Assembly (NCBI GenBank): GCA_022575985.1
Contig: JAKSXM010000007.1
Span: 12,154,501 to 12,218,500 of the forward strand
Reading direction: 5' to 3'
DNA from: Anagrus nilaparvatae
Lineage: Eukaryota; Arthropoda; Insecta; Hymenoptera; Mymaridae
Length of the DNA: 64,000 nucleotides
Shown: in pieces, positions 37,206-48,785 of the stretch
How positions within the stretch are numbered: position 1 is the stretch's first letter
How the letters are laid out: each line of letters opens with the position of its first letter
Notes under the pieces: generated by a model
Database searches by the model: none
What the model was told of the DNA's origin: nothing
Seen by the model: the letters and a program-made list of their open reading frames with translations, nothing else
Position numbers and translations under genes: made by a program

Positions 37206-37994
37206 AATTTCATAATAACCCATGTATTTATTAGCAAGACATTATTGCACTACAAAGTTTTCCCTGTATAAATAACCTTGAAAAAATTATTTATATTTTC
37301 TTTGGAAAATCTAAAATGAGTAACTATTAATCATAAATCAGTATTGTATGAGAATAAACTTTCATTTTCAATAAACAGTGACCTAATTTACTTTCTGAAT
37401 AAAAGTATAAAATTGATACTTGATCTTGAAAAAACTTGTAATAGAATCATTATTATAATTTTCAATAAATACATATTTTGATTTAATACATGAACTGCAT
37501 TAAACTAATTAAATTTTTAATTTAAAATTGTTTATCATAAATAATTACACTATACAGGCTACCTGACCAAAACATTATTAATTTAAATCTTTTGTATGAA
37601 TTTAAATGTTTTACAGAAAATAAAGAAAAATAAGCTTTTTGTTATATTTTTATTTATAAAAATTAAGATTAATGCTATTGACCTGAAAATAAAATATTCT
37701 ATTTATCCTAATTTTTTTTTCTTTTTTTATAATAATCCTTGACGTTTAATCTACTGCCCCTGACTCAAGACTGTCTTCTACATCAAAACAAAGTTCCTTG
37801 TCCTCTTTTTTATTCAATTTTTTTAATGATATAAATAAATTTTAATTTATTTTTTAAATTAAAATAAATAAAATATTTTTAAAAAGAAAATTTTTTTGTT
37901 TAACTAAAATAAATGAAATAAAATAATTTAATTGAAATTGTTTTGTTTGGGATTTCAATAATTTGCTTAAAATTTTATTGAAATTAAGCCTATA
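37206..37994. other. AT-rich intergenic DNA
   Basis: No gene is recognised. A GC-richer scrap lies at 37740-37800. Confidence 0.45.
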
Positions 37995-38400
37995 CACTGT
38001 AAAAAGTAACTTTCTTAGATTTACAAAAAAAATAGAATTTTTTCAAAAAAATAGTAAATTTTCAAAAAATTTTGTAAATATTCAATAAAAATCGTAAATT
38101 TACTAAATTTAGTATATTATCGAAAAATTCGAAAATTTTCGATTTTTTTTTTGTGAATTTACAAAAAAACTTGTAAATTAGCAAATATTTTTTGTAAATT
38201 TTCGAAAAAAAATTGTAAATTATCAATTTTTCTTGTGAATTCACAAAAAAAATCGTGAATACTTGAATTTTTTGTTAATATACTACATTTAGTAAATATA
38301 CGATTTTTTTCGAATATTTACAAATTTTTTCAAAAATTTACTAATTTTCCGAAAATGTCCTAATTTTTTTGTTAACATAAGAAACTTACTTTTTACAGTG
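37995..38400. mobile_element. Repeat D, complete copy with CACTGTAAAAAGTA ends
   Basis: The left end CACTGTAAAAAGTAACTTTC and the right end (reverse complement CACTGTAAAAAGTAAGTTTC) differ at one of 20 positions. The 406-bp interior is a larger palindrome of AAATTTAC / GTAAATTT phrases. A right-truncated relative is at 30003-30372. The CAGTG-type ends also occur on the family F scraps. Non-autonomous DNA element; the superfamily cannot be decided, and no clear target duplication is seen. Confidence 0.75.
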
Positions 38401-39339
38401 CACTGCTAAAAAAATTGAAATTAAGGATGGTAAAAAGTGCGCCTAAAGCATTTTTCTTTTGTCTTAGCTATGCCTTCTTCATCAGTATGACAAAAAAAGT
38501 AATAGACTGGTTAAATAAAGATTTTAAAATAATTAATTTTTCAGTATATGAATTACTGAATTTTTTGTTTCTTCGAAATAAATGATCTTCTAAGTGATTT
38601 TAGAGTGTAAAAACGATCTTTGATTTTAAAAATATATTCTGGGAATCCATTTATCTTAATTAATCTTAAAATTTTATAAAGAAAGGTAAAAGTAATCATA
38701 ATACTGGTTAGTAGCCACTAGCCAGGTAAGTTACTGTTAATACCAAAAAATCGAACATAATCTATTAGCTAGAATATTTTTCACTCAAGTAGCTTTACAG
38801 TGTATTACTAGCCATTTAAACAAAATACTCGTAATATATGAAATGTAACAATCATCACAAATTTCTGAAAAAAATAATAACAATAATAAAAATAATACTA
38901 TTACTTACTAACTAATAATCAATTGTAATTTTTTATATTATTGATTACTTGTCCTTTTATGTACCTATTATTATTGTATTTAGAGCAAGTCAAATGAATA
39001 TTACCCAGCATATATAGGATAGATAATAAATAAGTAATTGGAAATTATATACTGTGCAAACATGCAAATATGAATTAAATGATATTTCATGAGAATATAA
39101 AATAATAATGACAAATTTTTTAAGCATTTTCGTTAAGTCACCTAGTTTAAATTTATCATACCTAAATTTTCTATATAAAATCAAAATATATATAGGTAAA
39201 CCTTGTAATACATTATTAAATGGTTTGATAGAAAATTTTTTTGTGTGCATAAAATAATTTATTAATTTAAAGAATAGTTTTTAAAATTTTACTTTCCTTA
39301 GGATAAAGACGAAATGCCTAATAATTTTTGCACAAAATT
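38401..39339. other. AT-rich intergenic DNA
   Basis: No gene is seen; the 86-codon minus frame at 38990-39250 is AT-rich and featureless. Confidence 0.45.
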
Positions 39340-39560
39340 TCGTGCACTTGTCCTAGGTTTATAGGTAATAGCTATTTATTAAACAAGGGATAAAATATTG
39401 GTTTTGGCTTTGCATGCAGTTGTATAGATAGCATGCAAAAGTCGAATCCCATATTTTGTCCCGTATTCTAAACAATAGTTTTACATATAATGGGCAAAAA
39501 AGCCGCCTCCCTAGGGCAGAAAATAGGCTTTTTTTGCCCTAGATATGTAAAAAATATTGT
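39340..39560 (+). repeat. Dispersed repeat E, copy 1
   Basis: Carries GTAATAGCTATTTATTAAAC, AAGGGATAAAATATTG, CATGCAAAAGTCGAA, ATTTTGTCCC and AATGGGCAAAAAAGCCGCCT, and ends TTTTTGCCCTAGATATGTAA. The same blocks occur in reverse order and orientation at 48135-48312. Confidence 0.6.
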
Positions 39561-39959
39561 TAACGCAGGTGAAATACTTTTGTTAGGAGCGTGAACGCAT
39601 ATCATACACTCCTTGCACAGTGTACTCGTGCTATTGATCACGATAGTATCAAAAATTTTGCGCCCTTGATGATATTATATACTATTTCAACTTGAATAAA
39701 AGAGTTTTTTGGATATACTAGTACTGTTTCGTACTGGACAGTCTTTAAAGTTTTTTTATACCATTTTTTATAACAATCACTTAATTTATTAACAACATCG
39801 AAAATGTCAAATTTATCTTTTATATAAAAAGAAAATTAGCTTCAATAAATCATTTTTTTTTCTCAAACTGTCACTTTTTTTTTCGCTTTTATTTAAGTAA
39901 ATTTGCTGACTTAATCTATTCCGTATATAAAAAATATATATGTGTGGCCACCTGGATTT
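39561..39959. other. Intergenic, no gene seen
   Basis: AT-rich, with one GC-richer scrap (39580-39670). Confidence 0.4.
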
Positions 39960-40350
39960 TCGACTTGGTTCTGATATTGATTTTTCTTGTCAGTGGCCTA
40001 AAAGCACATATTTTCCGGCCGCGGCGCTATTCAAAAATACAAAAAAATAGTATATTACGATCCCGTGTCCAGAAAAGTAATGAATGGCCCAAATTGCAGG
40101 TAAATTGGTTGAGGTTGTTAAACTGCGATTTAGGTCATTCTTTATTTATGGACAAGGGTCGTATACGATTTTTCTTCGTCAGTGGCGAGAAAACTTGTCT
40201 TTTCCGGTCGCGCAGCAGCCCAGAAATACGTTTTTTCTGGCCACTGACAAAAAAAATGTGTTTTCTCTTGGCTGAAAAAAAAGAGTGCCATATCGCAGTT
40301 TGGCAGTTTGCCACCCCTGGTCGACCAAAAATTATTCCTTAATCTTTTTT
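39960..40350. repeat. Family A repeat, longest clear copy
   Basis: TCTTGTCAGTGGCC block, then AGTATATTACGATCCCGTGT, GAATGGCCCAAATTGCAGGT, a turn, GCGATTTAGGTCATTC, GGACAAGGGTCGTA, TTTTTCTTCGTCAGTGGCGA and CGCGCAGCAGCCCAGAAATA, closing with another TGGCCACTGACAAAAA arm. The 132-codon + frame across it is not conserved between copies and is not called. Confidence 0.7.
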
Positions 40351-42562
40351 TCAAAATTTTCTACTTCTTACTCAAAATTCAAAATACCTAACATGCATTT
40401 AGATAACCCGTAAATTCGATAGCCCGCGCATCCTTATGGTAAATAATCATAAAATTTATGAGGCTAATTTTGATCTTTATTTGAAATCATTACATCTTTA
40501 TTTTGTTTATTGATAAACTTAAAATAAAATGGATAAAAAATAGTCCTAAAAAATTTAAATATACCTATTTATCAATAAATTTTGAACATAATGTCGAGAC
40601 TAACATATGTTGATATCTTTATTAGAACTCATAAAAAAATAATAATGTTTTTGTTGTTTTGCTTTATCAGTACCATAAAGTAATTTTATATGAAAATATT
40701 TAAATTGGGAAATTTATCAGATTTTATTAAAATTTTAGCAAAAAAAACAAAAGTATAGTAAATTCCTAACTGGCTCGTAGAAATGTTTATTTTTCCAAAT
40801 GAAAATGATTATTTATTTTTGTCAACCAAAAAAGTATAAAATCTTTAAATACCCAAAAGCTTTAGTTTATCTTCTTTCACTTAAGAAACGTAAAATACAA
40901 AAACTCCAATTTATAGGGTGCACAATTTAAAACTTTTTACAAAACAGGCTTCTTATCAACTAAAAAAAATATATAAAAATATTTTTCCTATTCGCTTTTA
41001 AACCCATCACCCATCAAATAAAGTAGTAATTGACATTTACATTGAAAAATAATTTTGTATCTTACAATTTGTAAATAATTTAAAATTATATTTTTTTGGT
41101 TTTTATATTTGTTTTGCATAGATATCCATTTTTAGAAATTTATTTTCATTCTGTAACTTTACCTGTAATAATCAATAAATATTAGGTCAAAGGTCTTTAC
41201 ACTTTTGTTGAGAGAGAGATATTGATCGTTAAATAAAAATAAGACGTTTTTTTTGAATTTATGAATTAAAATGGTTTTTTGAAATTATTGTTTATAGAAG
41301 CTCAAGTAAATTAAGATTTTAATTAATTTCGTAAACTCATTAATTACTTTTTTAAATAAATGTCAATTTCAATATCAACTTTAAATTGAAATTAAATTGC
41401 TGAATTAAAGTTCTCAAAAATTAATTTTTTTTACAATTTATTTTAGAATTTTCTATTTATTCTTTTAGTTCTGAAACTTGTATCGTTATAGTGTAAACAA
41501 CGTTATATTCCTGGCGCAATTCGCGATCAATAAAGTAAAAAAATTACGTTTTTGTTACGTTGCTGGATAAATGTATTAGAAAAATTAATTAAGTTCTAAG
41601 TGCTGTTCTTAAATTAGTACTCTTGCAAATTTTTTAAGTAATTAAAAGCTTTTTTATAATTAATCAGAATTTAAAATTACTGTATTTAATTCAATTATTA
41701 AATACATTTGAAAATTGGCAAGATGTACTTTTGTTGGATTGAAAAAAAATTTTAGGATTTTTTTTAAAATTGTTCTACTAGGATTTCTTGAAAAATAGAT
41801 TTAATATATTCTTATATATAACGCCATTTCTTGTAAAATCACTTAATTCTATATTCTAAGAAAATATAAGAACCAATATTTTTCAAAGAAATCCTCCAGT
41901 CCTTCTTGGAATATGTCAAAAGATAACACACTGAACAGTTTTATTGTGAGAAATTTATTTTAATTCAAAGAAATCAGATTTTATTTAAGTTGTTCATTAT
42001 TATTTTGACTTCTACTGACTGCGAAAGCTCACTTTTGTTAAGAAAGTCGGTCACTCGATTTTTTTTTTATTTTAGGTTTCATATAATATGAAGCAACAAA
42101 GATCTATTGATAAGATTTCTCATAGAAAAATTTGGTATATTGTTTTATGTCTGAAATTTTACAATTTGTATTAATGTATTGTATTTTTTTTTTATCCTGA
42201 ATCAAGAACTCTAAAGCCAAATAGCTCTGTATTTAGTAATTTTGTTCACAATTACATATATATTCTTAAGAATATCAATTTTATTTAAATTATTATTACT
42301 CCAGTCAAATCACAATTTTGCGGTTGTTTTTGGCAGTCAAGATGAGAAAAGTATCTGTTTGGAATAGAACGGTGGTGCATGGCCGTTCTTAGTTGTTGGA
42401 GCGATTTGTCTGGTTTATTTCTACAGCTAATTTTTTCATAATTTTTTCAGTTTAAAGTTCTTTTTTTTTTTGTATTGAAATTTGATGAACTATTTTTTAA
42501 CATGGAACATGCATTGATGTTTTTAGAGGGGAGGGGGGGAATTTAAAGAATACTTTCGATTT
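40351..42562. other. AT-rich intergenic DNA
   Basis: No gene is seen. A G-rich run (GAGGGGAGGGGGGGAA) at about 42527-42542 sits just before the minisatellite. Confidence 0.5.
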
Positions 42563-44055
42563 AGGGACCTTTGGTGCAGAAGTACCTAGGGATTTTGGTG
42601 TAGAATTCCCTAAAGACCTTTGGTGTACAAGTACCTAGGGATTTTGGTGTGGAATTCCCTAAAGACCTTTGGTGCAGAAGTACCTAGGGATTTTGGTGCA
42701 GAAGTATTTAGAGACCTTTGGTGCAGAAGTACCTAGAGACCTTTGGTGTAGAAATCCCTCGGGACCTTTGGTGCAGAAGTACCTAGGGGCCTTTGGTGCA
42801 GAAGGACCTAGGGATTTTGGTGTAGAAGTCCCTAAAGACCTTTGGTGTAGAAGTCTCTAGGGACCATTGGTGCAGAAGTACCTAGAGACCTTTGGTGCAG
42901 AAATACCTAGGGATTTTGGTGTAGAAGTACCTAGAGACCTTTGGTGCAGAAGTCCCTTGGGACCTTTGTTGCAGTGGTACTTAGGGACCATTGGTGCAGA
43001 AGTACCTAGAGACCTTTGGTGTAAAAATCCCTCGGGAACTTCGGTGCAGATGTACTTAGGGACCATTGGTGCAGAAGTACCTAGAGACCTTTATTGTAGA
43101 AATCCCTCGGGACCTTTGGTGCAGAAGTACCTAGGGATTTTGGTGTAGAAATACCTAGAGACCTTTAGTGCAGAAGTCTCACGGGACCTTTGGTGCAGAA
43201 GTCCCTCGGGACCTTTGGTGCAGTGGTACCTAGGGACCATTGGTGCAGAAGTACCTAGAGACCTTTGGTGTAAAAATCCCTCGGGAACTTCGGTGCAGAT
43301 GTACTTAGGGACCATTGGTGCAGAAGTACCTAGAGACCTTTGGTGTAGAAATTCCTCGGGACCTTCGGTGCAGATGTACTTAGGGACCATTGGTGCAGAA
43401 GTACTTAGAGACCTTTGGTGTAGAAATCCCTCGGGACCTTTAGTGCAGAAGTACCTAGAGACCTTTGGTGTAGAAATCCCTCGGGACCATTGGTGCAGAA
43501 GTATCTAAGGACCTTTGGTGCAAAAGTTCCTAGGGATTTTGGTGTAGAAGTCTCTAGGGACCATTGGTGCAGAAGTACCTAGAGACCTTTGGTGCAGAAG
43601 TCCCTTGGGACCTTTGGTGCAGAAGTACCTAAGGACCTTTGGTGCAGAAGTTCCTAGGGATTTTGGTGTAGAAGTCTCTAGGGACCATTGGTGTAGAAGT
43701 ACCTAGAGACCTTTGGTGCAGAAGTCCCTCGGGACCTTTGGTGCAGAAGTATCTAGAGACCTTTGGTGTAGAAATCCCTCGGGACCTTCGGTGCAGATGT
43801 ACTTAGGGACCATTGGTGCAGAAGTACCTAAAGACCTTTGGTGTAGAAATCCCTCGGGACCTTTGGTGCAGAAGTACCTAGGGACCTTTGGTGCAGATGT
43901 ACCTAGGGACCATTGGTGCAGAAGTACCTAGAGACCTTTGGTGCAGAAGTCCCTCGGGACCTTTGGTGCAGAAGTTTCTAGGGATTTTGGTGTAGAAGTC
44001 TCTAGGGACCATTGGTGCAGAAGTACCTAGAGACCTTTGGTGCAGAAGTACCTAG
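42563..44055. repeat. Minisatellite, 25-bp unit, about 60 units
   Basis: Tandem array of GACCTTTGGTGCAGAAGTAC + CTAGA variants. Most units are 25 bp; GATTTTGGTGTAGAAGT variants are 24 bp. Several recurring unit types (CCTTTGGTGCAG, CCATTGGTGCAG, CCTTTGGTGTAGAAATCCC, ATTTTGGTGTAG) are arranged in recurring triplets of about 75 bp, for example around 43020-43110 and 43258-43330. Since 75 is divisible by three, long open frames with 25-residue repeats (LGTIGAEVPRDLWC) appear on both strands. They shift at 24-bp units and have no start context, so I treat them as by-products, not genes. Confidence 0.93.
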
Positions 44056-44680
44056 ATTTCTGTAATAAAAATTTAAATATAAATATTTGGATATAAATAT
44101 TGATATTATGAACGCAATAGATACTTTATTATTATCAGGGTTATAAGTGAACAATTTCCATGCTCGTTGGTTGTGTAATTACACAAAATTTATAAATTTG
44201 TTTCAATTTGTTTGGGAATTCTTCTAGAATTAGAAACGTGATTTATACTTAATTTTTTACAATTTTTCAAACAAAATCATAGAAAAGAATGCAGTAAATT
44301 TTCATTATTTTAATAATTATTTGAAGCTAACCTTACACCCTTATTTCACTATAAATATGTATTATTATTCTTATTATTATTCTTTATTTGTCAAACAAAA
44401 CAAAATTTGGTACACACACTCTTTATATACAATTTTTGACTCTTTAAATACATAAAACAAATAAATAGAGTTCGTACAGTAGTGAAAATAAAATAAAATA
44501 AGATGAAAACGAATATAATACAGATTTGTAAAATTAAATAACAGTGAACTCTATTAAAAGTAAACTCTAAAATACATAAAATATAATAAGCTCTAAAATA
44601 AATGAAATAAAATATAATACAACTTATACAACAGCAATCTTGCTGTAACTCAGTTACTGAAAAGAGTAAATTAAAAAATA
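44056..44680. other. AT-rich intergenic DNA
   Basis: No gene is seen; runs of AAAATAAAATA near 44480-44620 may be the tail side of the retroelement remnant, which is read on the minus strand. Confidence 0.4.
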
Positions 44681-45109
44681 CTTATAAGTTATCCGACCCA
44701 TATAAATACTGACATATTCGTTTTTTAAATAATGAATATGAATAGATGTCATGAATGCATGATGGGATATTGTTCCGAAAATGGGCGTATTTGACCTGAA
44801 ATGAGTTAAGACCCCAGACAGTCGTTATAGACGAAGGGATCTTTAGATCTTTACGGGGGCCGCGAGAGGGTTTGTCCAATGTATAGGCTTGAAAGAGAGA
44901 TCCTTCATGCGAATCAATCTGTAGATGGTCAGGGCTGCAAAATAATTAGTGCGAGTTGTATTGCGCATCCAATTTAACTTTCTTCTGAATCGTGTTATGT
45001 GTTCTTGCCTTCTTAAGCTAAATATGTAACGTATGCCTGAGTTTGAAAGCCTCTGCAGCTGCGCACTTAGTTTACTAGATAAATCTGAATTATCTTCAAA
45101 ATCAGTCAA
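44681..45109 (-). pseudogene. Non-LTR retrotransposon remnant (C-terminal end of the ORF2 type)
   Basis: Two overlapping minus-strand frames form one decayed protein end. The first reads QLQRLSNSGIRYIFSLRRQE, then HITRFRRKLNWMRNTTRTNY and FAALTIYRLIRM. The second reads LNSFQVKYAHFRNNIPSCIH and YSLFKKRICQYL. These are the usual phrases after the reverse transcriptase in insect jockey/CR1-like elements (RLQN..IRYIFGLRR.EHITP...L.WL; FRVKYVHLWN.IP..I). The frames change near 44870, so at least one frameshift is present, and the reverse transcriptase core is absent. It is dead and 5'-truncated. Confidence 0.65.
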
Positions 45110-45944
45110 ACATTAAATTTAGATATATGCTCCAACATAAACTAACCTAATCCCAAATAAACAACTTATCCAATCAGAAATTTTTTTGGCTCAGGATCAC
45201 CTACAACAAAAAATAAACCCCAAAAAATAGAAAAAAATCTGAAGAAAAAAAACATTTGTATTTATAGATACACAGAAAAAAAAACCAAATAATATAAATA
45301 AATTATTAAGATTAATCATGTTTTATTCTATAAAAGATCTATACACATTGGATAAAAGTTAATGCACTATATAGGTATATATAATATATATATAGATAAT
45401 ATCAGTACATATATTTCAAGCACGATTCGTTTTATGGTATATGTTAAAAAAAAGAAAAAAACAGAAAAACAGAAAAACATAGAAAAAATAAAAAAATCCC
45501 ATGCGATCAATATTATTCTATTGGGAAATACGATATAAAAAAATTTATTCTTTTTTATATACAAATTTAAAAATAAATTTATCTTCCAATCGTATTATAA
45601 TAAAGGGTTAATAAAATGAATTTTTTTGTAAGTAGTTTTGTGATGGGCGCCTGATGTGTTTTTTAATAATTTGTAAAAGACAATTTTATTATGACGAGAT
45701 GTCATCATCTACCTAGTCTTGTTATTAGAGTCACAAATTATAGGAAAAAAACAGTTCTTATCTCACGCGATATAATATTTTCTATACAATAAGGGAAAGT
45801 TAGATAAAATCGAGTACCTTCAGAATATCGCTGTATCAGCTCTACTACTAACCTATATATAACCTCTAAACTTGTTGCGCATTTGCAAATTATTATACTT
45901 CAAACCAATATGTCTCAGTTTATAAGCAAAGTCTTTTTTTAACC
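45110..45944. other. AT-rich intergenic DNA
   Basis: No gene is seen. Confidence 0.45.
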
Positions 45945-46320
45945 TATTAGAGCCTGGGTGGACAAAACGTACCACTTGATACCTAGCAACTTTAATTTTT
46001 GGCAGAATTTTCGATCCAACATTCGTCTGAGGGCTGTAAGTTTATTAGTTTTTCATTTTTATAGTCAAATTTAACCTAAGAATCTTCAGGAAATATATAT
46101 TAAGTGCTGAAGAACCAAAAATAATCGATTTTAGGCCTATTTCCCGATTCTTAATTTTGATCAACAGACGTGACTAAACTTGCTTCTTCTAGTTTGAAAA
46201 TTTCATCGCTCGAAAGAATCTTTTTGGAAATTTTTCCCTTTTTCTTTCAAAAGCTTATTTATTTAAAAATCCGTTTTTCCCTTCGAAGGTAATTTCTGAG
46301 CCCATGCAGCGGCGGATCTA
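45945..46320 (-). repeat. Dispersed repeat B, diverged relative
   Basis: ACCTATTAGAGCCTGGGTGG, ACAAAACGTACCACTTGAT, CCTAAGAATCTTCAGG and TCGATTTTAGGCC parallel the order of phrases in 12500-12720, with many differences. Confidence 0.35.
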
Positions 46321-48034
46321 GCGGGGGGCCATCGTCGACTCTAGAGAACCAAAAATTTACATGTTTTTTAATAAAATTTTTTGGAATTTTAAAAAGTTTT
46401 GTAAAAACTCGCAAATTTTTACTTAATTGCCCCTCCCTGAAAAAGTTTCTGAACCAATCGCTGAGCCCACTACTTTATTTCGTCAAAAAAATGTTAATAT
46501 TCGGTTTTACCTAACTTTCCTTTAACTGTAAATAATTTTATAAAATAAAAAAAATAATGTTATTGAAGTACTGTAAAATTTTTCAATAATATTACGTATT
46601 TGCGTGTTCAAAAGAAATTAAATATATGAATATTTTGAAAATACGGAAATTAAGGGAATTTTCTATACTTCTTTCATTATATAGAAAATATGTTTATGAA
46701 ATATATGGTTTTAGTTTTTTACATGTTTTTTTATTTTATGCAAGTGTCGTATTATTATTGTTTGTTTTCACAGTTATTTGGTTATTATTTATTATTTTTT
46801 TGAAGTACGTATTACGTAAGTGAACTAAATTACATTGTAATTATTTATTTTTTATTCTGTTTAAAAATTATTCCCAGTTACAATAAAATTTGATATTTAC
46901 GTATTTTATTTAAATTAAATAAACTAGAAATTGAACGAAAATGTATAATTTAATATAAATTTTGAAATAATTAAATTAGGATTAGTTTTTTGCGGGAATT
47001 CAGTTTTCATTTGCATGTTTTCCTTATAGTTTTCTCAAGCTTGATTTTAACAAATTAATTTTTAAATTAATAGTAACATAGACTCATAACTACAATTTTA
47101 TGAAATATAGGGGTCAAGGGAGAATAAAGATCAACAATATTTTTTATAGCTATTTCACTTAGAAATGAATTCGCCGTTCTCAAAAACTCAGAAAAAAAAA
47201 ACAAATTTAAAAAATTTTAATTAAAAGAAACTTAAAAAATAGGTCTATGTTTTTAGGCTAAATTTCCACTTGTTAGATATAAAAATTCACAATATTTTAA
47301 CAATGCGGCCTCAAATATAATACAGCAACTTGATTGAAGTAAAAATACTTTCACTCTATTTATAAAAAATGTGTACCTAAATAAATAAATTTTAAGATTG
47401 ATTTTTTGTTAAGAAAAAAGGCATTTGCATGTAAAATATTTACATTTAAAATTAATTTAAGTCTATATTTGCAGTAGTTTATGTCAAGCGATAGTAAAGC
47501 GCGCAAAAATAGAATTATTGGTTTATCGGGTTTTTATGTAACTTTATTTACGATGTAACGAGTTTCCTTTTAACGGTATAAAATAAATTTTATTGGTAAT
47601 AATTTTTTAATAATATCAGAACTTTAGAATATTGTTTTATCATGATTATAGGTTATTCGAATGAAATTTAAAAATATTTTAAAGGTGCCGCGAATTTGGA
47701 AAGAAAAAAAAATTATTAATGAAAGTTCAGAAAAAAAATTAAAAAAAAAAAATCAGGAATAAGGAAACCGCGAATATGGAGGGACGAATGTATAATTGAT
47801 TTTTTGTACTAAGGATCCATATTTAATTAGTATTGGCAAAAAATTTCAAAAATCTGGCCCCAAAAAAAAAAATTTTTTTATACCTATTTTTTAAACCAAA
47901 ATTCAGTTGACTATTAATTGGCCATATTAGTAATAAATATAATTTAAGAGTGAATTTGGTTCCGCTACTCCGTTAATATACCTAATAAACTATTTTAAAC
48001 AAGTTTTTTCAAGGATATATCTCGGGATATATGG
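46321..48034. other. AT-rich intergenic DNA
   Basis: No gene is supported. The 65-codon hydrophobic frame at 46626-46823 is F/L/Y-rich, as expected of AT-rich sequence. Confidence 0.45.
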
Positions 48035-48134
48035 AATATTATAATCTCGTGTTCAGAAACGTAAGAAATGGTTTCACCTTTGATGGTAATTTAGTTCAAT
48101 TTTAGGAGCACTTTTTTATGAATAAGGGTCATAT
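48035..48134. repeat. Family A repeat scrap
   Basis: GAATATTATAATCTCGTGTT, CAGAAACGTAAGAAATGG and ATGAATAAGGGTCATATATG match the first palindrome of other family A copies. Confidence 0.4.
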
Positions 48135-48312
48135 ATGATTTTACATATCTAGGGCAAAAAAAAATTTTCTACCCAAGGGAGACGGCTTTTTTGCCCATTA
48201 TATAAAGCATCTCTTTAATCTCGGGAAAAAATGTGAGGTTCGACTTTTGCATAAAACTGCGTGCAAAGTCAAAAACAATATTTTGTCCCTTGTTTAAAAA
48301 ATAGCAATTTCG
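48135..48312 (-). repeat. Dispersed repeat E, copy 2 (inverted)
   Basis: TTACATATCTAGGGCAAAAA, GGGAGACGGCTTTTTTGCCC, TTCGACTTTTGCAT and ATTTTGTCCCTTGTTTAAA are the reverse complement of blocks in 39340-39560. It sits between family A scraps, so the E and A families are nested here. Confidence 0.55.
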
Positions 48313-48785
48313 TTTGTCAGGGGCGTAAAAACACGTTTTTTCTAGGAAATTTAATTTTCATGTCAAAATCCAGAATTTTGCCACTGCCGAAGAAAAATCG
48401 TATAAAAAAATAATACTCCAAATCGCAGTTTATTTTTCTGTTTGCGGGCTCGTAACATACTATTATGGCCGCTGACAAGAAAATTAAATTTTAAAAATCT
48501 GTAAAGTTTAGAGTTTTTTTATTTGTTTATTTCGCCAAATGAATTTTTCTAATCAGTGGCTCGAAAACACGTATTTCCCGGCTGCTGCACGTCAGACAAA
48601 GGCGTGTTTTCTCGCCACTGACACAGAATATAGTATATTTACGGCTCGAGATATGTCCATAAACAAAAATTACCCCAAACGCAAATTAACATCCTCGGTT
48701 TCGCCTCGGAAGACAGAAGGTAATTTACGCCCGATTTTGGCCATTCTTTACTTTTCTGGACAAGGGCCATAAATATATAATATTT
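48313..48785. repeat. Family A repeats, two partial copies
   Basis: 48313-48490 ends GGGCTCGTAACATACTATT. 48540-48785 has CAGTGGCTCGAAAACACGTA, a TATAGTATATTTACGGCTCG arm, the GTCCATAAACAAAAATTACC turn, and the opposite arm CTTTTCTGGACAAGGGCC. Confidence 0.55.

Noticed and set aside
42669..43931. Long + and - frames with 25-residue repeats (LGTIGAEVPRDLWC)
   Set aside because: They follow from a 25-bp unit repeated in threes, exist on both strands, and are broken by 24-bp units; no start context, splice sites or conserved protein.
46626..46823. 65-codon hydrophobic frame resembling a membrane protein
   Set aside because: F/L/Y/V-rich as expected for T-rich sequence; no neighbours, splice sites or signal of selection.
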